This document shows positions 1 through 7,552 of a stretch of DNA of 15,292 nucleotides, piece by piece. Every line of letters begins with the position of its first letter. The stretch's first letter is position 1. Under the pieces are notes generated by a model that searched no databases, had not been told where the DNA came from, and worked only from the letters and a program-made list of their open reading frames with translations. Source of the DNA: Planctomycetota bacterium (GTDB lineage: Bacteria; Planctomycetota; UBA1135; GCA-002686595); NCBI GenBank assembly GCA_022447405.1, contig JAKVCE010000022.1, positions 1 to 15,292 of the forward strand. Reading direction: 5' to 3'. The translations under genes were made by a program, and so were the position numbers.

Positions 1-1
1 C

Positions 2-205
2 GGGAACAGCCTCCGCGCCCTCGTGAAGCACCTCGACGGGCTCTCGAACGAGGAGATCTTGAAGCTCAACATTCCGACGGGCATGCCATTGGCCTATGAG
101 TTGGACCCTGAGCTCAAAGTCCAAGCCAAGGGCTACCTCGCTGGCGAGGAGGCCGCCGCTGAGGCCGCCGCTGCCGTCGCCGCCCAAGGAAAGGCCGCTC
201 CCTGA
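2..205 (+). CDS. gpmA: 2,3-bisphosphoglycerate-dependent phosphoglycerate mutase, 3' end only
   Basis: This is the C-terminal part of the cofactor-dependent phosphoglycerate mutase, which interconverts 3- and 2-phosphoglycerate in glycolysis and gluconeogenesis in the cytoplasm. The frame opens at the window edge with GNSLRALVKHLDG, the segment that follows the second catalytic His of the family (the His codon would lie just outside the window). It continues with LNIPTGMPLAYELD, a highly conserved phosphate-binding and C-terminal stretch. The Ala-rich ending that finishes in AAQGKAAP is also normal for bacterial GpmA (typically ...VANQGKAK), so it is not a fusion. The 5' part is missing only because of the window boundary. 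An M48 lipoprotein gene follows 46 bases downstream. The family call is secure. What lies upstream is unknown. Confidence 0.93.
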   Translation, partial: GNSLRALVKHLDGLSNEEILKLNIPTGMPLAYELDPELKVQAKGYLAGEEAAAEAAAAVAAQGKAAP

Positions 206-210
206 GTCCC

Positions 211-228
211 GGCCTCCGCAGAGAGGCC
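211..228 (+). other. GC-rich inverted repeat between gpmA and the M48 gene
   Basis: The arms GGCCTC (211-216) and GAGGCC (223-228) are perfect complements around a 6-base loop. The hairpin begins 5 bases after the gpmA stop. No T-run follows it, so it is not a classical intrinsic terminator. It could slow RNA polymerase or protect the gpmA mRNA 3' end, or be chance in GC-rich DNA. Confidence 0.35.
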
Positions 229-251
229 TCCCTACGCTAGGAAACAAGCCG

Positions 252-1022
252 ATGAGAACACTGCTCAGCCGACTGGCTCCCCTCGCCCTCGCCCTCGCAG
301 GCGCCGCCTGCCAAGGGACCAACATGTACACCGTCCAGGACGACGTGGCGATGGGCGCCGCGGCCTTCGACGAGGTCAAAGCCTCCGAGAACCTGATCTA
401 CTCCGGCCCCCAGTACGAGCAGGTCCAGCGCGTCACGGAGCGGGTGGTCGACGCCGCCATCGAGCTCGACCCCGAGATCTCCAACCTCTTCGCCTGGGAG
501 GTGGTCCTGATCGACAACGCCGAGATGAACGCCTTCTGCCTCCCTGGGGGCAAGATGGCTGTCTACACGGGCATCCTCCCCGTGGCGGGCAATGACGACG
601 GCCTCGCGGTCGTCATCGGGCACGAGATCGCCCACGCGACGCGCAGGCACGGCACCCAGCGCGTGACGCAGGGCGTGCTGACTGAGATCGGGATCGAGAT
701 CTTCACTGAGGCCGCTGAGTTCTCCACGGATCAAGAGGAACGTGAGCTCGCCACGATCCTGGCTGAGGTGGGCCTTGGGCTGCCCTTCAGCCGGGACCAC
801 GAGCTCGAGGCAGACCGAGTCGGCCTCTTTTACATGGCGGCAGCAGGCTACGACCCCAGGGAGGCTGTGGGCTTCTGGCAGCGGATGTCCGCAGGAGGCA
901 CAGGAGCCCCCCCAGAGTGGCTCTCGACCCACCCTTCAGACGTGACCCGGATCCAAAAGATCCAAGCCCTCCTCCCGGAAGTCATGCCGGTCTATCAGGC
1001 CGCCCAGATTTCCGATTCCTAG
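252..1022 (+). CDS. M48-family zinc metalloprotease, predicted lipoprotein (LoiP/BepA-like)
   Basis: This 256-residue protein is a secreted M48 peptidase of the kind used for quality control of envelope proteins. The ATG at 252 is chosen over upstream in-frame starts because it is preceded by AGGA (239-242, 9-base spacing), lies outside gpmA, and begins a signal peptide: MRTLLSRLAPLALALAGAAC. The Cys at residue 20 fits a lipobox, although Gly at -3 is not ideal. The conserved NAFCLPGGK segment precedes the zinc motif HEIAH (His124, Glu125, His128). The third zinc ligand is expected to be Glu184 in ELEADRVG, followed by the usual helix ending AAAGYDP. Length and order match the short M48 proteins without TPR repeats. 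It would act in the periplasm or at a membrane. The substrate cannot be told from sequence. It may be co-transcribed with gpmA, but no functional link is visible. Confidence 0.9.
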   Translation: MRTLLSRLAPLALALAGAACQGTNMYTVQDDVAMGAAAFDEVKASENLIYSGPQYEQVQRVTERVVDAAIELDPEISNLFAWEVVLIDNAEMNAFCLPGGKMAVYTGILPVAGNDDGLAVVIGHEIAHATRRHGTQRVTQGVLTEIGIEIFTEAAEFSTDQEERELATILAEVGLGLPFSRDHELEADRVGLFYMAAAGYDPREAVGFWQRMSAGGTGAPPEWLSTHPSDVTRIQKIQALLPEVMPVYQAAQISDS

Positions 1023-1031
1023 GAATTGCAA

Positions 1032-1047
1032 CCCCTTGTCTTAGGGG
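1032..1047 (+). terminator. Weak candidate terminator hairpin after the M48 gene
   Basis: CCCCT (1032-1036) and AGGGG (1043-1047) form a 5-bp stem with a 6-base loop, starting 9 bases after the M48 stop codon and followed by AATTTA. The stem is short and the T-run poor, so termination here would be weak. The surrounding 139-base gap (1023-1161) is the longest intergenic space in the window and is the natural place for a terminator plus a promoter for the next gene. I cannot pick out a convincing -35/-10 pair. Confidence 0.3.
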
Positions 1048-1147
1048 AATTTAGGACATCGCCAAGAGCAGGGGTGGGGGTAGCCACGGACCCCTCCGAT
1101 AGTTTTCCGAGGAGACGCCTCTGCGCTCATTTCGACGAGCTGCAGAC

Positions 1148-1152
1148 AGGGG
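1148..1152 (+). promoter_or_regulatory. Ribosome binding site for a TTG start
   Basis: AGGGG lies 9 bases before the TTG at 1162. Together with the GT5-type N-terminus that begins exactly at this codon, it decides the unusual start. Confidence 0.5.
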
Positions 1153-1161
1153 CACATTCCG

Positions 1162-2649
1162 TTGAGGATCGCGTTCATTACGCCTGAGCTACAGCCGCTT
1201 GTCCGAAGGACAAATCTGGCTGAAGTAGCTGCTGCGCTTCCGCAGACCCTGATCGCTAAGAAGCAGAGCGCTCTGGTCTTCCTGCCCCACACGGTCGACG
1301 TCGACCCGAACGAGATCGAGGACCTCACGGAGGTCGGGCAGGTGGACGTGGGTGGCCTCACCTCTACGCCCTTCACGGTCTCCACGGGTGTGTTCAGGAC
1401 CATCCCCCTCGCGCTCTTCAGTCACCCTGAGCTCTTCAAGGGGCGGAACCCATACGGCAACGAGAACGGCCCCTACCCCGACAACTGGCGGAGATACGCG
1501 GCCTTCGCGCGGGCAGTGCTGGCCTCCTTCAAGCTCCTCAACTACAGCCCCAACATCATCCACTGCATGGACTGGACCGCCGGGCTGGTCCCCCTCTACA
1601 GGCACATCGACTTCGTGCAGCGGGACCTAGACCACCCGGTCTCCAAGGCGGGCGTGTTCTTCTCCTTCCAGAACATCGCGATGCAGGGCTCCTTTGAGCG
1701 CAACATCCTCCCCGAGATCGGCATACCGGTGGAGCTCTTCAAAGGCATCCGCGGCGTGGAGCACGAGGGACGTGTCAACTTCCTCAAGACCGGGCTCGAG
1801 TTCTCTCACCTCATCAGCGCCCCCTCTCCCCTCCAAGCTGAACGCATCCAAGGTGTCGACCGCGGCTACGGCCTCGAGGGGACCTTCCAGCGCAGGAGTG
1901 ATGACCTGATCGGGATCACGAACGGCATCAACTACCTCGCGTGGGACCCTGCCTCAGACCCCAGCCTCTCGCACACCTTCTCCGCGAAAGACAAGGACCT
2001 CACCGCCAAGCGCAACTGCAAGCGCGTGCTGCAGAAGCAGCTCGGGCTCGACACGGGCGCGCGCACGCTGCTCGCCGGGGTCATCGGGAGGCTCGACGCG
2101 GACGGCGGCTACGACCTCCTCGCTGAGGTGATGACGCACATTCTTGAGCGCAACGTCGAGCTCGTCCTCATGGGCTCCGGGCAACCCGAGATCCTCGAGC
2201 GCATCCGCACCATCGAGGCCACCTTCACCGGTCGCTGCCGCTTGATCGAGAACTACGACACCCAGACCGCGCACAAGATCATGGCGGGGGCTGACATCCT
2301 CCTCTTGCCGCCCCACCACAACCCGACCCACGCTCTGAGCGCGATCGCGATGCGCTACGGCACGCCGCCTCTGGTGTACGCCCACAGCGGCCTCGAGGAC
2401 ACCGTGTCGAGCTACTCGGCCAACAAGCGAAGCCCAACCGGCTTCACCTTCAGCCCCTACTCCGGCGAGGGCCTCTTGAGCGGCATCGACGATGTGCGCG
2501 AGGTCTGGAAGGACACGGCGGATTGGAAGAAGCTCGCCTTCCGTTGCATGAAGCAGGACTTCTCTTGGGAAGCCACGGCTGCCGAGTACTTGAAGCAATA
2601 CCGCCAGGTCGCGAAGCGCTTGAAGGCGGAGCACGAGGAGCTCTCCTAA
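1162..2649 (+). CDS. GT5 glycogen/starch synthase-like protein with altered active site
   Basis: This 495-residue protein has the two-domain GT-B fold of ADP-glucose glycogen synthase (GlgA). It starts at TTG; MRIAFITPELQPL aligns without gaps with the start of E. coli GlgA, so the start is well supported. Family landmarks remain: NWRRYAAF, IIHCMDWTAG (Asn-term domain), ITNGIN (Asn254), GRLDADGGYD (Arg310), NYDTQTAHKIMAGAD (Tyr365) and YGTPPLV. Several functional positions differ from E. coli GlgA. The K15-TGG loop is RRTN (15-18), His161 is Met136, Lys305 is Gly315, and catalytic Glu377 is Asn387. Residue pairing is by eye and E. coli numbers are from memory. The usual reaction, adding glucose from ADP-glucose to an alpha-1,4-glucan in the cytoplasm, is therefore doubtful. 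It may be a pseudo-enzyme with a scaffolding or regulatory role, or a transferase with another mechanism. A ROK sugar kinase follows after 3 bases, which keeps it in a sugar-metabolism context. Confidence 0.82.
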   Translation: MRIAFITPELQPLVRRTNLAEVAAALPQTLIAKKQSALVFLPHTVDVDPNEIEDLTEVGQVDVGGLTSTPFTVSTGVFRTIPLALFSHPELFKGRNPYGNENGPYPDNWRRYAAFARAVLASFKLLNYSPNIIHCMDWTAGLVPLYRHIDFVQRDLDHPVSKAGVFFSFQNIAMQGSFERNILPEIGIPVELFKGIRGVEHEGRVNFLKTGLEFSHLISAPSPLQAERIQGVDRGYGLEGTFQRRSDDLIGITNGINYLAWDPASDPSLSHTFSAKDKDLTAKRNCKRVLQKQLGLDTGARTLLAGVIGRLDADGGYDLLAEVMTHILERNVELVLMGSGQPEILERIRTIEATFTGRCRLIENYDTQTAHKIMAGADILLLPPHHNPTHALSAIAMRYGTPPLVYAHSGLEDTVSSYSANKRSPTGFTFSPYSGEGLLSGIDDVREVWKDTADWKKLAFRCMKQDFSWEATAAEYLKQYRQVAKRLKAEHEELS

Positions 2650-2652
2650 AGC

Positions 2653-3579
2653 ATGAGCCCGGAGGGTGTGGCGCACCGGGTCGGGGTCGACCTGGGCGGG
2701 ACAGCGATCAAGGCGGGCGCAGTCTCTCTAGAGGGCGAGGTCTTGGAGCGGCGCTCCATCCCTGCTGAGCTCGACCGCGGACCCGAAGACCTCGCCGAGC
2801 GCATCGCAGGCCTCGCGCGCGAGCTCGGCTGCACTGATGGCCTCGGCCTCGGCGTCCCGGGGCTCCTCGATCGAGCGGCGGGCGTAGTGATCACGAGCGC
2901 GAACCTCCACCAGATCGATGGCTTCGCCCTCGTCGACGCGATCGCCGGCCACCTCGACCTCCCCCCCGCGCGCGTCGCCCTAGAGAATGACGCGAACGTC
3001 GCCGCGCTCGGTGAGGCTTGGGCTGGCGCGGGCCGTGAGGACCCGGACTTCCTGATGGTCACCCTCGGCACTGGCGTCGGTGGCGGCGTGGTCCTCGACG
3101 GTGAGGTCGTCACAGGGTCCGGTGGGCTGGCAGGTGAGGTCGGGCACATCTGCGTCGAGCCCGACGGGCTCCTCTGCGGCTGCGGCAAGCGCGGCTGCCT
3201 CGAGACCCTCGCCTCCGCGACAGCGGCGAGCAAGCGGGCCCAAGCAGCGGGGCTCCCGGCAGACCTGGCAGAGGTGAACGCCCTCGCGAGCGGCGGAGAC
3301 GCCGCGGCGATCGAGCTCCTCATGGACGTCGGGCGCGACCTCGGGCGCGGCCTCGCTGCCGCCACCGTGCTCCTCGACCTGAGAGTCTTCGTCATCGGCG
3401 GCGGCTTCGGCGCTGCCCTCCCCCTCCTGCGCCCTGGGATTGAAGAGGGACTCTGCGAGCGCGCCTACGGTCGCTCCGCGGAGGACTATCGGATCCTGGG
3501 CGCGACCCTGGGCCCTGACGCCGGCTGGATCGGGGCCGCGAGGGTGGGGCTGCTCCGCGCTCAAGAGAACGACGACTGA
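2653..3579 (+). CDS. ROK-family sugar kinase, probable glucokinase
   Basis: This 308-residue protein is likely to phosphorylate glucose (or a related hexose) with ATP in the cytoplasm. It shows the ROK architecture: phosphate loop VGVDLGGTAIKAG (residues 10-22), the catalytic Asp113 in LENDANVAALGEAWAG, a second phosphate motif LGTGVGGGV, and the ROK zinc site made of His165 in EVGHICVEPDG and Cys175, Cys177 and Cys182 in CGCGKRGCLE. A C-terminal GGGFG segment closes the ATP-binding domain. Glu169 after the GHI motif fits sugar-binding ROK kinases of the glucokinase type. Distinguishing glucose from mannose, N-acetylglucosamine or allose by sequence is unreliable. The ATG is 3 bases after the stop of the GT5-like gene, with GAGGAG (2635-2640) upstream inside that gene, so translation is probably coupled. 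Glucose-6-phosphate made here would feed glycolysis or glucan synthesis. Confidence 0.88.
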   Translation: MSPEGVAHRVGVDLGGTAIKAGAVSLEGEVLERRSIPAELDRGPEDLAERIAGLARELGCTDGLGLGVPGLLDRAAGVVITSANLHQIDGFALVDAIAGHLDLPPARVALENDANVAALGEAWAGAGREDPDFLMVTLGTGVGGGVVLDGEVVTGSGGLAGEVGHICVEPDGLLCGCGKRGCLETLASATAASKRAQAAGLPADLAEVNALASGGDAAAIELLMDVGRDLGRGLAAATVLLDLRVFVIGGGFGAALPLLRPGIEEGLCERAYGRSAEDYRILGATLGPDAGWIGAARVGLLRAQENDD

Positions 3580-3617
3580 GCAGCATAAAGGGCCCCTCTG
3601 AGCGTATCCTGCGCGTC

Positions 3618-4586
3618 ATGGTTGAGGCCTCCAACAGCCACCCCGGCGACACCATCGTCAGCGTCAAGGACCTCCAGAAGGTCTTTGGGAAGACGCTCCT
3701 CAAGCGCAAGGGCTTCCCTGCCCTGAGAGGGATAGACCTCGAGGTCGGGCGCGGACAAGTCTTCGGGCTCCTGGGTCCGAACGGCGCGGGCAAGACGACC
3801 CTCGTGAAGGTGCTCCTCGGGCTCACCAAGGGGTGGACCGGCGAGGCGCGGCTCTTCGGGCTGCCGCCTGGCGACGCTATGAGCCGGCAGAAGGTCGGCT
3901 ACCTCCCTGAGGCACACCGGCTGCCCCCGTACCTCACGGGGCATCAGGTGATGCAGCTCTTCGGGAGGATGGCTGGAGCAGACGCCGCCGATGTGGAGGC
4001 GCGGATCGGCCCGCTCTTGGAGAAGGTCAACATGACCACCAGCGCCGACCGCAAGATCCGCGAGTACTCGAAGGGGATGCAGCAGCGCCTCGGGCTCGCG
4101 CAGGCCCTCGTACACGACCCTGAGCTGGTGATCCTTGATGAGCCGACGGACGGCGTGGACCCTGTAGGACGCGCGAGCATCCGCGAGATGGTCCTCGACC
4201 TGAAGGCGCGCGGCGTGACGGTCTTCATCAACTCTCACCTCCTGATGGAGGTCGAGATGATCTGCGACCACGTCGTGATCATGGACAAGGGCAAGATCCT
4301 CGTCCAAGGCTCGATCGATGAGCTCACCCCCAAGACGGGCGCGGTCGAGATCGACCTGAGAGAGACCCCTGAAGACCTCGAGCAGCTCCTCGGCGGGCTC
4401 GGCCGCAACTTCGCGCTGCGCGGCGGCGGCTTCCAGCTCGAGCTGAACGACGAGGAGCAGGACGCGGTCGTAGATCGCCTCCGCGAGCGCGGCCTCTCGA
4501 TCGTCGCGATCACGCCGAGACGCCTGACGCTCGAGCAGTCCTTCATCGGCCTCATCGAGAAGGACGAGCCGGGGGTGCGGCCATGA
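3618..4586 (+). CDS. ABC transporter ATP-binding protein (ABC-2 / CcmA-type)
   Basis: This 322-residue cytoplasmic ATPase powers the permease encoded next to it. All nucleotide-binding motifs are present: Walker A GPNGAGKTT (53-61), a Q-loop with Glu at the usual Gln position in GYLPE (residue 98, common in ABC-2 exporters), signature YSKGMQQR (150-157) in place of LSGGQ, Walker B VILDEP with Asp174 and Glu175, and His207 in INSH. After the ATPase core there is an extension of roughly 90 residues ending in PRRLTLEQSFIGLIEK, the usual C-terminal region of this subfamily. The gene is 38 bases after the ROK kinase with no clear Shine-Dalgarno sequence, and its stop overlaps the start of the permease (ATGA, 4583-4586). 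The transported substrate cannot be predicted. Lipid, polysaccharide, drug or protein-maturation roles are all seen in this subfamily. Confidence 0.93.
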   Translation: MVEASNSHPGDTIVSVKDLQKVFGKTLLKRKGFPALRGIDLEVGRGQVFGLLGPNGAGKTTLVKVLLGLTKGWTGEARLFGLPPGDAMSRQKVGYLPEAHRLPPYLTGHQVMQLFGRMAGADAADVEARIGPLLEKVNMTTSADRKIREYSKGMQQRLGLAQALVHDPELVILDEPTDGVDPVGRASIREMVLDLKARGVTVFINSHLLMEVEMICDHVVIMDKGKILVQGSIDELTPKTGAVEIDLRETPEDLEQLLGGLGRNFALRGGGFQLELNDEEQDAVVDRLRERGLSIVAITPRRLTLEQSFIGLIEKDEPGVRP

Positions 4587-6106
4587 ACGCGAACATCCTC
4601 GCCGCGCTCTTTCAGGACTCGCTGCAACAGGTCCTCGACAACCGGGTCTTCCGGCTGCTCGTCATCATGACCATCTGCATGGTGGCGCCGACCTTCTTGA
4701 TCGGCTTCCACCAAGACCACATCTCCATGCTCTGGATGTGGGAGTACAGCTACAGCGAGCTCACCGCGACCCTCGGCGTCCCCGTGCCTCCCGACGTGCG
4801 CCCAGACGAGATGCTGATCAAGGGGATCCAGACGGTCGTGATTGAGGGCATCGCTGGGGTCGCTGGCATCATCTTCTGCATCGCCGCGACGGCCTTCTTC
4901 GTCCCTCGCATGCTCGAGAAGGGCGCGGCAGACACGCTCTTCTCCAAGCCGATCTCGCGCACGGCCCTGCTCGTGATGCGCTACTTCTCTGGGCTGCTCT
5001 TCGTCACGGTCCTCTCCTTCGCCCTCGTCGGCGGGATGTGGACGGGCTTCGCCCTCGTCTCCGGCTACACCGACACGGGCTTCCTCTGGTCGGCCGTCAC
5101 CCTCGTCTACCTCTACGCGCTGCTGCACTCCTTCAGCGTCCTCGTCGGCACGGTCACCCGCTCGAGCGTGGCGGCGATCCTGCTCGTCCTGATGATGTTC
5201 ATGTTCTCTGGCTGCGTGCACCGAGGCTGGGTCTTCAAGGAGTACGCCCAAGAGAGCTACGCGCTCGAGGTCCTGCGGATCGAGATGAGGGAAGAAGGCA
5301 GCGGCGAGCTGCGCGAAGAGGAGGAAGAAGACTCCACCCTCCTCAACTTCCTCACGGTCCTCTTAGACACCCTGCACTACACCCTCCCCAAGACCGGCGA
5401 CGCCACAACGATCACGGGGATGCTCCGTGAGGCCGTCGAGGGGACTGGACCTGCGCTCAATGACACCGAGGCGAGCGTTGTGTTTGAGGACCACCCGGAA
5501 GGGATGACGCTCATAGGCTCCTCAACACCTGACTTCGACGAGCCTGTCACCTGGGTCCCGAGAGACCCGGACGCGGACGCGCGACAGCGCGTGTTCTTGA
5601 AGCGCAGGGGCCGTGAGCCGGAGGAAGCGCCTGCTCCAGGAGAGCGCGTGCGACGCCTCGTCGCCTCGCGGGTAGCGTCAGCCTTCGAGGATGGCTTGGA
5701 TGAGCGCGCGGACAGAGGCGAGCTGCTCTCAGGTCCCAGCAAGGAGCGGGCCATGTTCGGCCCCAACCAGCTCATCGCGGTTCGCTGGGAGGAGGGCAGC
5801 GAGTCTGACGGGCTCCACCGCTCCCGCTTCTTCTTCCACTTCTCTGAGTGGCTCTACGAGATCGACCTCACGGTCCCGCACGCGATGATGGGCGACGAGG
5901 CATACGAGGAGTGGGAGGACGACTTCTTCAGAGGCCTGAGCATCGGGACAGAGCAGTTCAGGGGCCCGATGCAGTGGTACGAGGACGAGTTCGGCTGGGA
6001 CGCGCCCTGGAAGTTCAACGCCTTCTTCTCCATCGGGACCTCGCTGGCCTTCGCCCTGTTCTGCCTGCTGCTCTCGATCTTCCGCCTGAACCGCTACGAC
6101 TTCTGA
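4583..6106 (+). CDS. ABC-2 type transporter permease with a large insertion before the last membrane helix
   Basis: This 507-residue membrane protein is the partner of the ATPase just upstream and starts inside its stop codon. Hydrophobic segments appear at about 22-42, 86-107, 127-158, 168-190, 194-211 and 480-500. The cytoplasmic stretch LEKGAADTLFSKPISRTALL after the second helix is the classic ABC-2 permease motif that contacts the ATPase. After helix 5 comes an acidic segment (REEEEED near 244-250) and an LPKTGD stretch resembling the ABC-2 helix that normally precedes the last membrane span. An extra soluble part of about 200 residues then follows before the final helix. If the N-terminus is cytoplasmic, this part faces the periplasm. 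Two subunits plus two ATPases would form the transporter. The substrate is unknown. glcD begins 9 bases downstream, but no functional link is evident. Confidence 0.85.
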   Translation: MNANILAALFQDSLQQVLDNRVFRLLVIMTICMVAPTFLIGFHQDHISMLWMWEYSYSELTATLGVPVPPDVRPDEMLIKGIQTVVIEGIAGVAGIIFCIAATAFFVPRMLEKGAADTLFSKPISRTALLVMRYFSGLLFVTVLSFALVGGMWTGFALVSGYTDTGFLWSAVTLVYLYALLHSFSVLVGTVTRSSVAAILLVLMMFMFSGCVHRGWVFKEYAQESYALEVLRIEMREEGSGELREEEEEDSTLLNFLTVLLDTLHYTLPKTGDATTITGMLREAVEGTGPALNDTEASVVFEDHPEGMTLIGSSTPDFDEPVTWVPRDPDADARQRVFLKRRGREPEEAPAPGERVRRLVASRVASAFEDGLDERADRGELLSGPSKERAMFGPNQLIAVRWEEGSESDGLHRSRFFFHFSEWLYEIDLTVPHAMMGDEAYEEWEDDFFRGLSIGTEQFRGPMQWYEDEFGWDAPWKFNAFFSIGTSLAFALFCLLLSIFRLNRYDF

Positions 6107-6115
6107 GGCTGGCGC

Positions 6116-7552
6116 GTGGACTCAGGCTTCCTGCGCGCGCTCGAACAAGTCGTCGGTCCTGAGGGTCTGACGACCGACAGCACGCGTCGACGCGCCTATG
6201 AGTGCGACGGCCTCGCGCTCGTCCGCAGGGTCCCTGACCTCGTCCTCGCGCCGCTCGACACCAGCCAGGCCAGAGAGTGCATGCGACTCCTCAGGGAGGA
6301 GGGGCTCGCGGTGATCCCTCGCGGCGCCGGCACCGGGCTCGCGGGCGGAGCAACGCCCCACGAGGGCGGGGTCGTCTTCAAGACCTCGCGCATGCGCCGC
6401 GTCCTCGAGGTCAGCGAGCGGGACCGCTTCGCGCGGGTGGAGGCGGGCGTCGTCAACGTAGACCTCACCAGCGCATGCTCCCACCACGGGCTGCGCTACG
6501 CCCCGGACCCCTCGAGCCAACAGGCCTGCACGATCGGCGGCAACGTCGCGAACAACTCAGGCGGGCCGCACTGCTTCCGCTACGGCGCGACCACCCGGAG
6601 CATCCTCGGCCTCACCGTCATCACAGCTGAGGGCGAGGTCATGGAGCTCGGTGGCCCCGAGCCCGACCCCGAGGGCCTCGACCTCGTCGGCTGCTTCGTG
6701 GGCTGCGAGGGCATGCTCGGCGTCGCCACCGAGGTGACCTGCAGGCTGATCCCGGCGCCAGAGACCACCGAGACCTTGCTCGCCCTCTTCCCCAGCCTGG
6801 ACGGCGCCTGCGAGGCGGTCACGGAGCTCATCGCAGAGAACCTCGAGCCTTCGGCCATCGAGATCCTGGACAGGCTCACGATCGAGGCGGTCGAGGCCTC
6901 GGTGCTCGCCGCAGGCTACCCCGACGAGGCGGACGCGGTGCTCCTCATAGACATCGACGGCCTCGCTGAGGAGGTGCGCGCCACAGCCCAGGACGTCGGC
7001 GAGATCGCGCGCGCGCACGGCGCCTTTGAGATCCGGACAGCCACGGACGCCAAGGAGCGCGCGCGCCTCTGGGCCGGGCGCAAGGGCGCCTTCGGCGCCA
7101 TGGGTCGCATCGCGCCGGACCTCTACGTCGCAGACGTCGTCGTCCCCCGCACCAAGCTCAAGGAGGTCGTGCTCGCCACCACCGAGATCTGCCAAGCCCG
7201 CGGCCTGAAGCTCTCAAACGTCTTCCACGCGGGCGACGGGAACTTGCACCCGAACATCTCCTACGACCGCCGCGACGAGGTCGAGGTCGCGCGCGTCCTC
7301 GAGGCGGGCACCGAGATCATGAAAGCCTGTGTCGCCGTCGGCGGCAGCCTCTCCGGCGAGCACGGCATCGGCCTCGAGAAGCGCGATGAGATGCACCGGG
7401 TGTTCAGCGAGGCAGACCTCGACGCGATGCTCCGCGTGCGCGCGGCCTGGGACCCTGATGAGCGGATGAACCCGGGCAAGGCGATCCCCGTGCGCGGCTG
7501 CATGGAGATCAAGACCAAGCCGCTCCCCGTGCCCTCGGGAGGGAGCTCATGA
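6116..7552 (+). CDS. glcD: Glycolate oxidase, FAD-binding catalytic subunit GlcD
   Basis: This 478-residue flavoprotein catalyses oxidation of glycolate (or a similar 2-hydroxy acid) to glyoxylate together with GlcE and GlcF. The N-terminal FAD-binding (PCMH-type) domain shows PRGAGTGLAGGA (68-79) and TIGGNVANNSGG (about 139-150). The C-terminal FAD-oxidase domain carries HAGDGNLHP with His371 and His378, and GEHGIG (414-419) with His416, residues that line the flavin and substrate pocket and are expected in this family. It starts at GTG 6116, 9 bases after the permease stop. No stronger in-frame start is available. Its stop overlaps the start of glcE. D-lactate dehydrogenase (FAD-type) is the main alternative, but the adjacent E and F subunits favour glycolate oxidase. 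It probably functions in salvage of 2-phosphoglycolate or growth on glycolate. Confidence 0.92.
   Translation: MDSGFLRALEQVVGPEGLTTDSTRRRAYECDGLALVRRVPDLVLAPLDTSQARECMRLLREEGLAVIPRGAGTGLAGGATPHEGGVVFKTSRMRRVLEVSERDRFARVEAGVVNVDLTSACSHHGLRYAPDPSSQQACTIGGNVANNSGGPHCFRYGATTRSILGLTVITAEGEVMELGGPEPDPEGLDLVGCFVGCEGMLGVATEVTCRLIPAPETTETLLALFPSLDGACEAVTELIAENLEPSAIEILDRLTIEAVEASVLAAGYPDEADAVLLIDIDGLAEEVRATAQDVGEIARAHGAFEIRTATDAKERARLWAGRKGAFGAMGRIAPDLYVADVVVPRTKLKEVVLATTEICQARGLKLSNVFHAGDGNLHPNISYDRRDEVEVARVLEAGTEIMKACVAVGGSLSGEHGIGLEKRDEMHRVFSEADLDAMLRVRAAWDPDERMNPGKAIPVRGCMEIKTKPLPVPSGGSS

Noticed and set aside
96..251. Longer N-terminus for the M48 protease starting inside gpmA
   Set aside because: The extra 52 residues overlap gpmA, are Pro/Arg-rich and would bury the signal peptide. 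The ATG at 252 has its own ribosome binding site and starts a lipoprotein signal.
1098..1103. GATAGT as a -10 promoter element before the GT5-like gene
   Set aside because: At the proper distance upstream the -35 position reads TGGGGG, a poor match, so no promoter is claimed.
3561..4307. Minus-strand open frame of 248 codons opposite the ABC ATPase
   Set aside because: It is a shadow of a gene with full Walker A, signature and Walker B motifs on the plus strand, and has no recognisable domain or start signal of its own.
4235..5251. Long minus-strand open frame of 338 codons opposite the ABC permease and ATPase genes
   Set aside because: Its product is a low-complexity mix of His, Glu, Asp and Arg typical of antisense frames in GC-rich genes. 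The plus-strand genes here carry complete ABC motifs.
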